64,000 nt of DNA from Streptomyces rubradiris (GCF_016860525.1 NZ_BNEA01000001.1:1009501-1073500); one strand, 5' to 3'. Positions 28,583 to 42,146 are shown, numbered from the stretch's first letter. The notes: generated by a model from the letters alone, not told the origin. Program-made: numbers and translations.

Positions 28583-29332
28583 ATGCACGAGATCTTCATC
28601 AACTACCGCACCAAAGGTGGCAAACCCTTCGCGTACAGGTGCCACGACGTGCTCGCGAACCGGTTTGGCGAAGACAGCGTCTTTCTCGCCAGGAAGTCGA
28701 TCGCCGAGGGGACGGACTTCGCCGAGGCCCTGTTACGAGGGGCCCGGAACTGCCGGGTCTTGCTGGCGCTGATCGACGAGGAGTGGCTGAACACGCCCGA
28801 CCGGCGACAGCCGGACCGGCGTGCTCTGGACAACCCTGATGACTGGGTGCGACGTGAGATAGAGGAGGCGCTGGCCTCGGGAGCGGTCGTGGTCCCGCTC
28901 CTGATCGCTCGCAAGGTGGAGCAGTTGGACGCGCGCACTCTGCCGCACTCGATCGCCGAACTCGCTCAATGCCAGTACGCACGGGTGGGCCACGCCACTC
29001 TCGCGGCGGATCTGAACAGGCTGGCGGACAGCCTCGTGCGACGCGTCCCGGCCCTCGCCGCACTGGACCGGGCACAGCGTGCGGTCTCGGACGACCGCCA
29101 ATCGGATTCCGGCGTGCACACCGATCACCAGAGCGGTGGCATAGGCAACGTCGGCGGGTCGGTGGGAACCTACGTCAACGAAGCGCACGCTCCGTTCCAC
29201 ACCGGCCGCGGCGACATCTACGGCGGCCCGCATTTCAGCGGGGACGGCACGAACTACGTCGCCGGTGACAACCACGGCGGCATCCGCCAGGGATTCGGCA
29301 CCCGGACGCCTCGCGGAGGCGACGAACGGTGA
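28583..29332 (+). CDS. TIR-domain protein with glycine-rich C-terminal tail
   Basis: Residues 1-150 form a TIR domain: the first strand reads EIFINYRTKGG, then FGEDSVFLARKSIAEGTDF, VLLALIDEEWL, and PDDWVRREIEEAL, where Glu92 is the candidate NADase catalytic residue. Many bacterial TIR proteins degrade NAD+ or make cyclic ADP-ribose signals in antiphage defence. The tail (about 180-249) is Gly/Asn/His rich with HTGRGDIYG and GDGTNYVAGDNHGG, an unfamiliar, possibly beta-helical interaction segment. AGGAGG precedes the ATG. The stop overlaps the next start (GTGA). Actual NADase activity is inferred only. Confidence 0.82.
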   Translation: MHEIFINYRTKGGKPFAYRCHDVLANRFGEDSVFLARKSIAEGTDFAEALLRGARNCRVLLALIDEEWLNTPDRRQPDRRALDNPDDWVRREIEEALASGAVVVPLLIARKVEQLDARTLPHSIAELAQCQYARVGHATLAADLNRLADSLVRRVPALAALDRAQRAVSDDRQSDSGVHTDHQSGGIGNVGGSVGTYVNEAHAPFHTGRGDIYGGPHFSGDGTNYVAGDNHGGIRQGFGTRTPRGGDER

Positions 29333-31275
29333 CCGCTGCTTTGCACTTCGCCTCCTTCGTCGGGAAGGCCCACGGCTCCGTCCACAGCGGAGAGGGAGCC
29401 CAGTACAACTTCTACTTCCAGTCCACCGAAGAGTGGCTGCGTGACCAGGCGCGCAGGCGTCCACGTTCCGTCGCCGAAGAGGACCGCCGGCACCTCCATG
29501 AACGTTTCGTGGCCCCGCCCGGCATGCAACACGCGCGCGATCTGTTGCGGGCCGAGCACACGGTTCTCGTCCGCGGTCACTCGGGCAGTGGGCGGCGTGC
29601 GGCAGCCCTGATGCTGCTCCATGAGCTGCCGGCGCGTGAGGGCACTTTGCACGAGTTGCCGGACACCTCCGACGACACCGCGGGCCCGCCTCTGGACGGC
29701 CGTGACGTCGGCCGCGGTGACCGGCTGCTGCTGGATCTCTCGGAGGCCGACGAGACTCGCTACATCGCCGTACAGAACGCGCTGTCGGACTTTCGCAGCT
29801 CCGTGGCCGCCAACGACGCCTACCTCGTGGTGGTACTGCCCCACCATCTCGGCTATCTCCTTCGCGGGGACCTTCGGTATCTCATGGCGGAGATCTCCCG
29901 TCCGAGCGCCCGACGGGTGCTCGCCACCCATCTCAGGTGTGCCGGTATCCATCCGTCCGAGGCGCTGCTGGGCGGTGCTGAACTCGCCTCCTTCCTGGCC
30001 CGGGCACCGTTGCGCGACGTGGCCGCGCTCGCCGATCGCATCAACCGGCTTCGGATGGCCTCCCCCGCCGACCGGGGCTTCCCGGACTGGCTGAAGCAGG
30101 CACTGCGAGAACAGCACGACCAGACCGAGAGGGTCGCGGCGGACTTCTCGGCAGCTCAGAACGGACGTCACAGAGCGCTTCAGCTGGCGGTCGCCATGTT
30201 TCACGAGGCGACCCCGGACATGGTTCTGTACGCGGCGAACGGACTGCTGGGACTGCTGAGCCATCCTCCGGATCCGGCACCTCGCCTGGAACAGGCGGAC
30301 CTCTACGCAGAGCTGGCTGCCGTCCACGCGGAAACGGGCCCGGACGGTCGCGTCCGCTTCGCCGTCGACGGTTACGACCGTGCCGTACGGCAGCACTTCT
30401 GGACATTCCTGCCGGACATACGCCGAGAACTGCGGGATTGGCTCATGCGACAAGCCGCCAATCCCGCACTGGATGCCGCGGTACGACGCGAGGCGGTCAA
30501 CCGATTCGCTCACGAGGCCCTCCGTGTCGCCCGTCCTGAGGATCTCGCCTGGCTCGCACAGCAGTGGACGGCATCCAGAGCCCCTGCCTGGCTCATCCCG
30601 GAGGCCGCCCGCGCACTTGTCCTAGGTCTGGAGGACGACCGCCACGGCCGTTTCTTCCGTCAGCGCATCTACGACTGGGCCACCTCGGACGACACAAGCG
30701 TGCACTTCCTCCGGGTCCTGATCATGGTGTGTTCGCAGACGATGGCGCGCTCACACCCCGATCAGGCGCTGGTGCGGCTGCATCATCTGGCCCGCCGCTC
30801 CCATGAGGGAGTGCGGTGGGAAGCACGAAAAGCCATGATCCAGTTGTCGGCAGCCGACGACCGTCTGTACCAGCTGATGCTGGAGCGACTCGCAGCCGGA
30901 GTCGGTCAGCGATCATCCCAAGCCGATCTGGATGTTTTCCGGGCGCTGCCGGACCCCGTCCGCCTCATCGGCCGCCGAAGCGTGCGCCATGCGCTTGCAG
31001 CCTGCTGGGCCGGCCTCCTGAGCGGCTCGGCGGACTGGCCTGCGCATCTGTGTCTCTGGCTCGAAGCCGGTGAGACCGCGGCCGAGCGCGATCTCGTCGC
31101 CCGCGTTCTCGCTGCCGCCTGCACCCAGGAGACGCAGCTGTTCGGACGCCTCTACCGGGTCGCTCTTGACTGGGTACGCATCCGGCCCGAGCCCAGCCGG
31201 GCGGACATGGCGTCCCGTCTCCTGCTGGCGATCAACGAGGCTCAGGGCATCCACGCGTACGTCCGCACCGCCTGA
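29329..31275 (+). CDS. Large P-loop-like protein with degenerate Walker A, partner of TIR gene
   Basis: This 648-residue protein is of unknown function. The N-terminus (1-30) includes GSVHSGEGAQYNFYF, related to the tail of the TIR protein. At 80-97, VLVRGHSGSGRRAAALML looks like a Walker A motif in which the lysine is replaced by Arg89. A Walker B-like GDRLLLDLSEADE follows at about 130. The remaining 400 residues appear helical, with Trp/Arg-rich HEAT-like character. It resembles STAND-type NTPases of bacterial conflict systems, but whether it binds nucleotide is open. Its GTG overlaps the TIR stop by four bases. Confidence 0.7.
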   Translation: MTAALHFASFVGKAHGSVHSGEGAQYNFYFQSTEEWLRDQARRRPRSVAEEDRRHLHERFVAPPGMQHARDLLRAEHTVLVRGHSGSGRRAAALMLLHELPAREGTLHELPDTSDDTAGPPLDGRDVGRGDRLLLDLSEADETRYIAVQNALSDFRSSVAANDAYLVVVLPHHLGYLLRGDLRYLMAEISRPSARRVLATHLRCAGIHPSEALLGGAELASFLARAPLRDVAALADRINRLRMASPADRGFPDWLKQALREQHDQTERVAADFSAAQNGRHRALQLAVAMFHEATPDMVLYAANGLLGLLSHPPDPAPRLEQADLYAELAAVHAETGPDGRVRFAVDGYDRAVRQHFWTFLPDIRRELRDWLMRQAANPALDAAVRREAVNRFAHEALRVARPEDLAWLAQQWTASRAPAWLIPEAARALVLGLEDDRHGRFFRQRIYDWATSDDTSVHFLRVLIMVCSQTMARSHPDQALVRLHHLARRSHEGVRWEARKAMIQLSAADDRLYQLMLERLAAGVGQRSSQADLDVFRALPDPVRLIGRRSVRHALAACWAGLLSGSADWPAHLCLWLEAGETAAERDLVARVLAAACTQETQLFGRLYRVALDWVRIRPEPSRADMASRLLLAINEAQGIHAYVRTA

Positions 31276-31325
31276 CGCCGGCCCTGCGCCGTGTCCCATC
31301 TAGAACACCATGACGGGAGCTCTTC

Positions 31326-32432
31326 ATGAGTTCTGGCCATCGGGCCATGACCCTCTTCGTCACCCTTCTTCTGGGGCTGACACTCGTCATATTCGGTCTG
31401 ACCATGGGCTGGCCCTGGTGGGCTTGGTCGGCCAGTGGCCCGCTGTTACTGATCACCGCGTTGGCGACCTATCGAATGCTGCGCCCGAAACGGTCGGAGA
31501 TCGCGCATGACGGCCTGTCCACGCCGGACCTTCCGCTACCCGAAGCGCAACGGCAGGAGCACCGGATCACGCATGTCGCACTGCCCAGTTCCGTCGCCGA
31601 CTACGACTTCTCCTTCTCGGCCACCGTCCGCTGGACCGTGCTGGACGCCCCTGACGATGCCCCTTGGATCAATGCGGCAGGGCTCGCGGTGGAGGCGATA
31701 CTGGAGCGGGCCAGGTCCGTCGCAGCACAGCAGCCCCCGAACCGCAGCTCGCTGGCCCGGCACCAGTTGGACGGCGCCCTGGCCACCATGCGGGTGGACG
31801 CCAGCGGGCGTGTGATGGCCATGGCACACAGTGTCGAACTGGACCTGCCTGAACACGACCGCGAGCGCCTCACCCGGCTCTCGAACGTGCGCAAGGACGA
31901 AGACGTGTGGGAGCACGAACGCAACTACGAGCGCAGCAAGAGGGCCTATCTGGGGGAGGACGTCCTGAAGGACACCGGCAGTGCCGTGGTGTGGTGGCTT
32001 TCCAGGAACGAGGAGGAGGTGGAGGGTGCGGTCGATCGCATCGGGGTGTTCGCGCAACTGTCCGCGGCGGCCAGGAACGAAAGCGTGGCGCCGCAATTCG
32101 AGCACATGGTGTACCGGCCCGGAGACCGCTCCGCCGAAGCGGAACCCGGCGAGACCCCGCTGACACCCGACGACCCGGTCGGTACCGGATCGGCCGACGA
32201 GACTGAGCCTCCTTTCCCCGCAGACTCCGTGCTCGCCTGTTTCGGTATCTCCCCCGACGACCCCGACCGGGACCTGTTCGCCACGCGCCTCGCCGATGTG
32301 GCGAGGGCCCACGGCAAACACCACGCCGAGGCCGCCTTGCGAGGCAGCTGCCTCACCGACGACAGGGACGGCGGCAACGGGGAGGGGCACGACCCCGAAA
32401 GGCCTGCCGAGGACGAATACGAGGGCGGATAG
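31326..32432 (+). CDS. Two-TM membrane protein with SPFH-like region
   Basis: This 368-residue protein has two adjacent hydrophobic helices (about 8-28 and 30-49). A cytoplasmic part with ADYDFSFSATVRWTV and a long charged helical stretch (LERARSVAAQQPPNRSSLAR and beyond) recalls SPFH/band-7 proteins, a guess from pattern only. The C-terminus is acidic and disordered. It lies 50 nt after the P-loop gene in the same direction and is followed by a terminator, so it closes the island operon. A membrane-linked effector or scaffold for the TIR pair is possible. Confidence 0.65.
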   Translation: MSSGHRAMTLFVTLLLGLTLVIFGLTMGWPWWAWSASGPLLLITALATYRMLRPKRSEIAHDGLSTPDLPLPEAQRQEHRITHVALPSSVADYDFSFSATVRWTVLDAPDDAPWINAAGLAVEAILERARSVAAQQPPNRSSLARHQLDGALATMRVDASGRVMAMAHSVELDLPEHDRERLTRLSNVRKDEDVWEHERNYERSKRAYLGEDVLKDTGSAVVWWLSRNEEEVEGAVDRIGVFAQLSAAARNESVAPQFEHMVYRPGDRSAEAEPGETPLTPDDPVGTGSADETEPPFPADSVLACFGISPDDPDRDLFATRLADVARAHGKHHAEAALRGSCLTDDRDGGNGEGHDPERPAEDEYEGG

Positions 32433-32449
32433 ACGCCATCTCGGACACG

Positions 32450-32486
32450 CCGAGGCCCGGCCCCCAGTAGGGAAGCCGGGCCTCGG
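32450..32486. terminator. Bidirectional hairpin terminator
   Basis: Perfect 12-bp arms CCGAGGCCCGGC and GCCGGGCCTCGG surround a 13-base loop, between the converging island operon (plus) and metK (minus). Confidence 0.8.
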
Positions 32487-32504
32487 AGGGCGGTCGGGTG
32501 TGGG

Positions 32505-33713
32505 TTACAGGCCCGCGGCGGCGCGCAGGGCGTCGACTCGGTCCGTGCGCTCCCAGGTGAACTCGGGCAGCTCGCGGCCGAAGTGACCGTACGCGGCGGT
32601 CTGGCCGTAGATCGGGCGGAGCAGGTCGAGGTCGCGGATGATCGCGGCCGGGCGGAGGTCGAAGACCTCGTCGATCGCCTTCTCGATCTTCTCGGGGTCG
32701 ATCTTGTGAGTGCCGAAGGTCTCCACGAACAGACCGACGGGCTCGGCCTTGCCGATGGCGTAGGCGACCTGGACCTCGCAGCGGGAGGCCAGGCCGGCCG
32801 CGACGACGTTCTTGGCGACCCAGCGCATCGCGTACGCCGCCGAGCGGTCCACCTTGGACGGGTCCTTGCCGGAGAAGGCGCCGCCGCCGTGGCGGGCCAT
32901 GCCGCCGTAGGTGTCGATGATGATCTTGCGGCCGGTCAGGCCCGCGTCACCCATCGGGCCGCCGATCTCGAACCGGCCGGTCGGGTTCACCAGCAGGCGG
33001 TAGCCCTCGGTCTCCAGCTTGATGCCCTCGTCCAGCAGGGCCTTCAGCTCCGGCTCCACGACGAACTCGCGGATGTCGGGGGCGAGCAGCGACTCCAGGT
33101 CGATGTCGGAGGCGTGCTGGGAGGAGACGACCACCGTGTCCAGGCGGACGGCCTTGTCGCCGTCGTACTCGATGGTGACCTGGGTCTTGCCGTCGGGGCG
33201 CAGGTAGGGGATGGTGCCGTTCTTGCGGACCTCGGACAGGCGCTTGGACAGACGGTGCGCCAGGAAGATCGGCAGCGGCATCAGGGTCGGCGTCTCGTCG
33301 GACGCGTAGCCGAACATCAGGCCCTGGTCACCCGCGCCCTGCCGGTCCAGCTCGTCCTCGTCGCCCTCGACCCGGGCCTCGTACGCGGCGTCGACGCCCT
33401 GCGCGATGTCCGGGGACTGCGCGCCGATGGACACCGACACGCCGCAGGAGGCGCCGTCGAAGCCCTTCTTGGAGGAGTCGTAACCGATGTCCAGGATCTT
33501 GTTGCGGACGAGGGTCGCGATGTCCGCGTAGGCCTTGGTCGTCACCTCGCCGGCCACGTGCACCAGGCCGGTGGTGATGAGCGTCTCCACGGCGACCCGG
33601 GAGGTCGGGTCCTCACGCAGAAGCGCGTCGAGAATGGTGTCGCTGATCTGGTCAGCGATCTTGTCGGGGTGACCTTCGGTCACGGACTCCGAGGTGAACA
33701 GGCGACGGGACAC
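32505..33713 (-). CDS. metK: S-adenosylmethionine synthetase
   Basis: MetK makes SAM from methionine and ATP. The 402-residue protein has the family motifs [20 protein letters not shown] (ATP/methionine site), [12 protein letters not shown] and the P-loop-like [19 protein letters not shown]. The GTG start at [10 protein letters not shown] has AGGGAG six bases upstream and is the usual Streptomyces start. A frame to 33938 is leader read-through. The 249-nt gap to coaBC contains a hairpin (33756-33786) in the leader but no SAM riboswitch I can recognise. Confidence 0.96.
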   Translation of the reverse strand: MSRRLFTSESVTEGHPDKIADQISDTILDALLREDPTSRVAVETLITTGLVHVAGEVTTKAYADIATLVRNKILDIGYDSSKKGFDGASCGVSVSIGAQSPDIAQGVDAAYEARVEGDEDELDRQGAGDQGLMFGYASDETPTLMPLPIFLAHRLSKRLSEVRKNGTIPYLRPDGKTQVTIEYDGDKAVRLDTVVVSSQHASDIDLESLLAPDIREFVVEPELKALLDEGIKLETEGYRLLVNPTGRFEIGGPMGDAGLTGRKIIIDTYGGMARHGGGAFSGKDPSKVDRSAAYAMRWVAKNVVAAGLASRCEVQVAYAIGKAEPVGLFVETFGTHKIDPEKIEKAIDEVFDLRPAAIIRDLDLLRPIYGQTAAYGHFGRELPEFTWERTDRVDALRAAAGL

Positions 33714-33899
33714 AACGCTCCCTGTGGTTGCAGCGGCTGCTGGCTGATCATTTGCGGTCGACGCGGGGCTGCGCCCGGCGTCGACCGTGAACAGTTTATC
33801 GGTCAGACTCCGCCGACGGGCCACCCGTCTCGCCTCTCGGGAGCGCTGTGACCTGCGGCACGGGCATTCTGCCCAATGCCGGGCGGCCTTGACCAGGGT

Positions 33900-33924
33900 C
33901 GCCACGCCCAATTCAAGCGTGGCG
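33900..33924 (-). terminator. Possible terminator after coaBC
   Basis: Eight-bp arms CGCCACGC and GCGTGGCG enclose nine bases, about 40 nt downstream of the coaBC stop and upstream of metK. It is short and without a U-tract, so this is only a candidate. Confidence 0.4.
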
Positions 33925-33962
33925 TGAACACGACTCAAGGCCGGCCCGCCCGGGTGACGCGG

Positions 33963-35165
33963 TCAGCCCAGGCGCCGGACGACCAGGTCCCAGACGGTGT
34001 CGGCGAGGTCCTCCTTGGGGCCGTACGGCACCGGGGTCTCGCTGCCGTCGGCGCCCAGGACCACGGCCTCGCTCTCCTCGGCGCCGAAGGTCTTGCGCTC
34101 CCCCACCTCGTTGACAACGAGCAGGTCACAGCCCTTGCGGGCGAGCTTGGCGCGGCCGTTGGCGAGGACGTCGTCGGTCTCGGCGGCGAAGCCGACGATC
34201 ACCTGTCCGGGCCGGGCCCGTTCGGCCGAGATCTCCGCGAGGACGTCCGGATTGCGCACCAGGACGATCGGATCGGGATCCTGGCCGTCCTTCTTCTTGA
34301 TCTTCCCGGCGGCATAGGCGGCCGGCCGGAAATCGGCCACGGCGGCGGCCATGACCACGGCGTCGGCGTCCGCCGCGGCCTTCAGGACGGCCTCCCGCAG
34401 CTGCACGGCGGTGCCCACCCGGACGACGTCCACGCCCGCCGGGTCGGGCAGGCCGGTGTTGGCCGCGACCAGCGTGACCCGGGCCCCGCGGGCGGCGGCG
34501 GTGCGGGCGAGGGCGTAGCCCTGCTTGCCGGAGGAGCGGTTGCCGAGGAAGCGGACCGGGTCGAGCGGTTCGCGGGTGCCGCCGGCGGAGACCACGACGT
34601 GCCTGCCTTCGAGGTCGGGCGCGGCGCTGCCGCGGGCCAGCACCCGGCGGCAGGCCTCGAAGATCTCGCCCGGGTCGGGCAGCCGGCCCTTGCCGGTGTC
34701 GACGCCGGTGAGGCGGCCGACGGCGGGCTCGATGACGACGGCTCCGCGCCGGCGCAGGGTGGCGACGTTCTCCTGGGTGGCCGGGTGCTCCCACATCTCG
34801 GTGTGCATCGCGGGGGCGAAGACCACCGGGCAGCGGGCGGTGAGCAGGGTGTTGGTCAGCAGGTCGCCAGCGAGGCCGTGGGCGGCCTTGGCGAGCGTGT
34901 CGGCGGTGGCCGGGGCCACCACCACCAGGTCGGCGTGCTGGCCGATGCGGACGTGCGGGACCTCGTGGACGTCGTCCCAGACCTCGGTGGCGACCGGGTT
35001 GCCGGACAGCGCGGACCAGGTGGCGGCGCCGACGAAGCGCAGCGCGGAGGCGGTGGGCACCACCCGGACGTCATGGCCCGACTCCGTGAACCTTCTCAGC
35101 AGCTCACAGGCCTTGTACGCGGCGATACCGCCGCTGACCCCCAGCACGACCTTCGGCTTGTCCAC
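33963..35165 (-). CDS. coaBC: Bifunctional phosphopantothenoylcysteine decarboxylase / phosphopantothenate-cysteine ligase
   Basis: CoaBC carries out two steps of coenzyme A synthesis. The N-terminal flavoprotein half (CoaC) shows VLGVSGGIAAYKACELLRRF, VVVAPATADTLAKAAHGLA and the substrate-clamp variant PAMHTEMWEHPAT. The C-terminal ligase half (CoaB) shows VVVSAGGTREPLDPVRFLGN and AAAVADFRP. Length is about 400 residues. The GTG (VDKPKVVLG) is five bases from GAGGAG. An ATG one codon upstream is nearly as plausible. It lies about 100 nt downstream of rpoZ, beyond a terminator. Confidence 0.95.
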   Translation of the reverse strand: MDKPKVVLGVSGGIAAYKACELLRRFTESGHDVRVVPTASALRFVGAATWSALSGNPVATEVWDDVHEVPHVRIGQHADLVVVAPATADTLAKAAHGLAGDLLTNTLLTARCPVVFAPAMHTEMWEHPATQENVATLRRRGAVVIEPAVGRLTGVDTGKGRLPDPGEIFEACRRVLARGSAAPDLEGRHVVVSAGGTREPLDPVRFLGNRSSGKQGYALARTAAARGARVTLVAANTGLPDPAGVDVVRVGTAVQLREAVLKAAADADAVVMAAAVADFRPAAYAAGKIKKKDGQDPDPIVLVRNPDVLAEISAERARPGQVIVGFAAETDDVLANGRAKLARKGCDLLVVNEVGERKTFGAEESEAVVLGADGSETPVPYGPKEDLADTVWDLVVRRLG

Positions 35166-35207
35166 CATGGCTCCTCGCATTCGAGAATCTGCACCACCCA
35201 TGACACA

Positions 35208-35242
35208 CCACAGGCCCGGCAGCGTGACTGCCGGGCCTGTGG
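35208..35242 (-). terminator. Hairpin terminator between rpoZ and coaBC
   Basis: A perfect 15-bp stem (arms CCACAGGCCCGGCAG and CTGCCGGGCCTGTGG) with a five-base loop begins 26 nt after the rpoZ stop and ends about 40 nt before the coaBC start. It probably limits read-through from rpoZ. Confidence 0.82.
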
Positions 35243-35267
35243 ATAAGTCAATCGCGATCTGAAAGTA

Positions 35268-35540
35268 CTACTGCGCGGGGCCGTCGACAGCCTCGGAGGT
35301 CAGCAGACCGGCGTTGATCTCGCGCAGGGCGATCGAGAGCGGCTTCTCGTGCACGTGGGTGTCGACGAGCGGACCGACGTACTCGAGGAGGCCCTCACCG
35401 AGCTGCGAGTAGTACGCGTTGATCTGGCGGGCACGCTTGGCCGCGTAGATCACGAGGCTGTACTTCGAGTCGGTCGCCTCAAGAAGCTCGTCGATCGGCG
35501 GGTTGATGATGCCCTCGGGCGCGGTGATGGAAGAGGACAC
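35268..35540 (-). CDS. rpoZ: RNA polymerase omega subunit
   Basis: This small subunit assists assembly of the beta-prime subunit. The 90-residue protein shows [20 protein letters not shown] and [19 protein letters not shown], the conserved core of omega, and a C-terminal actinobacterial extension. It is preceded by gmk by about 53 nt on the same strand, the classical gmk-rpoZ arrangement. Confidence 0.96.
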   Translation of the reverse strand: MSSSITAPEGIINPPIDELLEATDSKYSLVIYAAKRARQINAYYSQLGEGLLEYVGPLVDTHVHEKPLSIALREINAGLLTSEAVDGPAQ

Positions 35541-35593
35541 GCTCTACCTTCCGATGGATGGAAAAGAATCAGACATCGTGATCACAGTCACGA

Positions 35594-36151
35594 TCACACA
35601 ACGTCCATCAAGGCTAGCAGCTCGCGGGCCACGTCCTCGACGGAGGTGTTGACCAAGGTCACGTCGAACTCCGGCTCGGCCGCCAGCTCGGTCCGCGCCG
35701 CCTCAAGACGGCGCTCGATGACCTCCGGCGACTCGGTCCCCCGGCCGGTCAGCCTGCGCACCAGCTCCTCCCAGGAGGGCGGGGCCAGGAACACCAGCCG
35801 CGCGTCGGCCATGGACTCGCGGACCTGCCGGGCACCCTGGAGGTCGATCTCCAGCAGGACGGGCTCGCCCTTCTCCAGCCGCTCCAGCACGGCCGCGCGG
35901 GGCGTGCCGTAGCGGTTGCCGGCGAACTCGGCCCACTCCAGCAGCTCACCGTTGGCGATCAGCTTGTCCATCTCCTCGTCGGTGACGAAGAAGTAGTGGA
36001 CTCCGTGCTGCTCGCCAGGGCGCGGCTTACGGGTGGTTGCCGACACCGAGAGCCAGACGTCGGGGTGTTCCTTGCGCATATGGGCGACGACCGTGCTCTT
36101 GCCGACCCCCGAGGGGCCGGAGAGCACGGTCAGCCGCGGACGTTCACTCAT
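35594..36151 (-). CDS. gmk: Guanylate kinase
   Basis: Gmk phosphorylates GMP to GDP. The 185-residue protein contains the P-loop [17 protein letters not shown], the GMP-binding [19 protein letters not shown], and [13 protein letters not shown]. The ATG at MSERPRLTV was selected because the extra N-terminal stretch to 36238 is not conserved. It stands between sIHF and rpoZ in one minus-strand group. Confidence 0.95.
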   Translation of the reverse strand: MSERPRLTVLSGPSGVGKSTVVAHMRKEHPDVWLSVSATTRKPRPGEQHGVHYFFVTDEEMDKLIANGELLEWAEFAGNRYGTPRAAVLERLEKGEPVLLEIDLQGARQVRESMADARLVFLAPPSWEELVRRLTGRGTESPEVIERRLEAARTELAAEPEFDVTLVNTSVEDVARELLALMDVV

Positions 36152-36212
36152 GCAGCGATTATTCCAGCAATCCCGGGGTGCCCGGGACTCCCGGTCCGCC
36201 GGGCGGGCGGAC

Positions 36213-36536
36213 TCAGGAGCCGGTGCTGCCGAACTCACGCTCCAGGGAGGCGATCTGGTTCGAACCGAGACCGCGCACGCGGCGGCTCTCGGAGATGCCC
36301 AGACGCTCCATGATCTGCTTGGCGCGGACCTTGCCCACGCCCGGCAGGGACTCCAGCAGCGCGGAGACCTTCATCTTGCCGATGACGTCGTTTTCCTGGC
36401 CCTGCTTGATGACCTCGTGCAGGGAGGCGCCGGAGTGCTTGAGTCGATTCTTGACCTCGGCCCGCTCCCGGCGAGCCGCGGCGGCCTTTTCGAGCGCGGC
36501 TGCGCGCTGTTCAGGGGTAAGGGGCGGAAGAGCCAC
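36213..36536 (-). CDS. ihf: Actinobacterial integration host factor (sIHF/mIHF)
   Basis: This 107-residue nucleoid protein is unrelated to enterobacterial IHF. It has a long basic N-terminal helix ([20 protein letters not shown]) and a helix-two-turn-helix region with [20 protein letters not shown]. It binds and bends DNA and influences sporulation and antibiotic production in Streptomyces. The length equals the known family size with the GTG start ([10 protein letters not shown]). The 301-nt gap upstream (36537-36837) holds a relatively AT-rich promoter zone (about 36750-36790) and the pyrF terminator. Confidence 0.94.
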   Translation of the reverse strand: MALPPLTPEQRAAALEKAAAARRERAEVKNRLKHSGASLHEVIKQGQENDVIGKMKVSALLESLPGVGKVRAKQIMERLGISESRRVRGLGSNQIASLEREFGSTGS

Positions 36537-36792
36537 GCCTACGTCACCTCGGATGTCGAACTGTCGGATACGGACCGGTGAGGAACCTTGGACGCCCCAC
36601 ACCTGGGGGCTACGGACAACACATCGCCCGACCTCCCCGCACTGCCTTGAGGGGCACGGGAGGTTCCCCACTGCCTCGGAGACTAGCGGGCAAGTCCGCA
36701 AGAGTCAGCGAGAACAGCGGAAAAGTCCTGGTCAGCCTCCGTCAGGTCGGACATTTTGCACATATTGCCCCTGATTTGAGGGTGTATTCACA

Positions 36793-36820
36793 CCGCGGAC
36801 GGCGTGATCACGCTCCGCGG
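36793..36820 (-). terminator. Hairpin after pyrF
   Basis: Arms CCGCGGA and TCCGCGG enclose a second symmetrical piece, GCGTGATCACGC, giving an interrupted stem 18 nt downstream of the pyrF stop. It likely ends the pyrimidine operon transcript. Confidence 0.55.
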
Positions 36821-36837
36821 GGCACCGCCACCGCGGC

Positions 36838-37679
36838 TCAGCCGGCGGTGACGGCCTGCTGGATCTCCGCCGCGAACCGCTCGGCCGCCCCGCGCAGCGC
36901 GCCCGCGTCGGGACCGTGCCGCAGCACACCCCGGCTGACATTGGGCACGACGTTGCGGACGGCCGCCCCGAAGACCCGGGGGAGGTCGGCCGGGGTCGCG
37001 CCCTGGGCGCCGATGCCGGGGGCGAGGAGCGGGCCGCCCATGTCCAGGTCGTACGACGACAGGTCGCCGAGCGTGGCGCCGACGACCGCGCCGAAGGAGC
37101 CGAGCGGCTCCTCCCCCGCGTTCTCGGCCGCCAGGTGGGCCAGCATGGTCGCCCCGACCGTGCGGCCGTCGGCGCGCACCGCGTGCTGCACCTCGCGACC
37201 TTCCGGGTTCGAGGTGAGCGCCAGCACGAACAGCCCGGCGCCGCTCTCCCGGGCCAGCGCGACGGCCGGGGACAGCGAGCCGTACCCGAGGTACGGCGAG
37301 ACGGTCAGGGCGTCGGAGAACAGCGGGGCGTCCGGGCGCAGGAACGCCTCGGCGTAGGCGGCCATGGTGGAGCCGATGTCGCCGCGCTTGGCGTCCATCA
37401 CGACCAGGGCACCGGCCGCGCGCGCCTCCTGGACCGACTTCTCCAGCACGGCGAGGCCGCGCGAGCCGAACCGCTCGAAGAAGGCGCTCTGCGGCTTCAG
37501 GACGGCCACCCGACCTGCCAGCGCCTCGACGACCGTGCGGCTGAACCGCTCCAGGCCGGCGATGTCGTCGTCCAGACCCCACTCGGCGAGCAGGGAGGCG
37601 TGCGGGTCGATGCCGACACACAGCGGGCCGCGCTCGTCCATGGCACGCCGCAGCCGGGCACCGAAGGGTTCCAGGAGAG

Positions 37680-37683
<4 letters not shown>
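36838..37683 (-). CDS. pyrF: Orotidine 5'-phosphate decarboxylase
   Basis: PyrF decarboxylates OMP to UMP, the last step of de novo UMP synthesis. The 281-residue protein belongs to the long (type 2) family: [19 protein letters not shown] at the N-terminus, the catalytic Lys/Asp set in [20 protein letters not shown], and SPYLGYGSL. The ATG overlaps the pyrD stop by four bases (ATGA), so translation is coupled. It is the last gene of the operon. Confidence 0.95.
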
Positions 37684-38786
<1,103 letters not shown>

Positions 38787-38800
38787 GGTGTCCTCGTGAA

Positions 38801-38830
38801 GAGGGGGACACCGTTTCCGGTGTCCCCCTC
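38801..38830 (-). terminator. Intra-operon hairpin between carB and pyrD
   Basis: A perfect 13-bp stem (GAGGGGGACACCG and its complement) with loop TTTC lies between the carB stop and the pyrD start. It may cause partial termination or protect the upstream RNA end. Confidence 0.7.
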
Positions 38831-38837
38831 GGGGCTG

Positions 38838-42138
<3,301 letters not shown>

Positions 42139-42146
<8 letters not shown>

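Noticed and set aside
33756..33786. Possible SAM riboswitch in the metK leader
   Set aside because: Only a single hairpin (GGTCGACGC arms) is visible. The conserved blocks of SAM riboswitch classes were not found.
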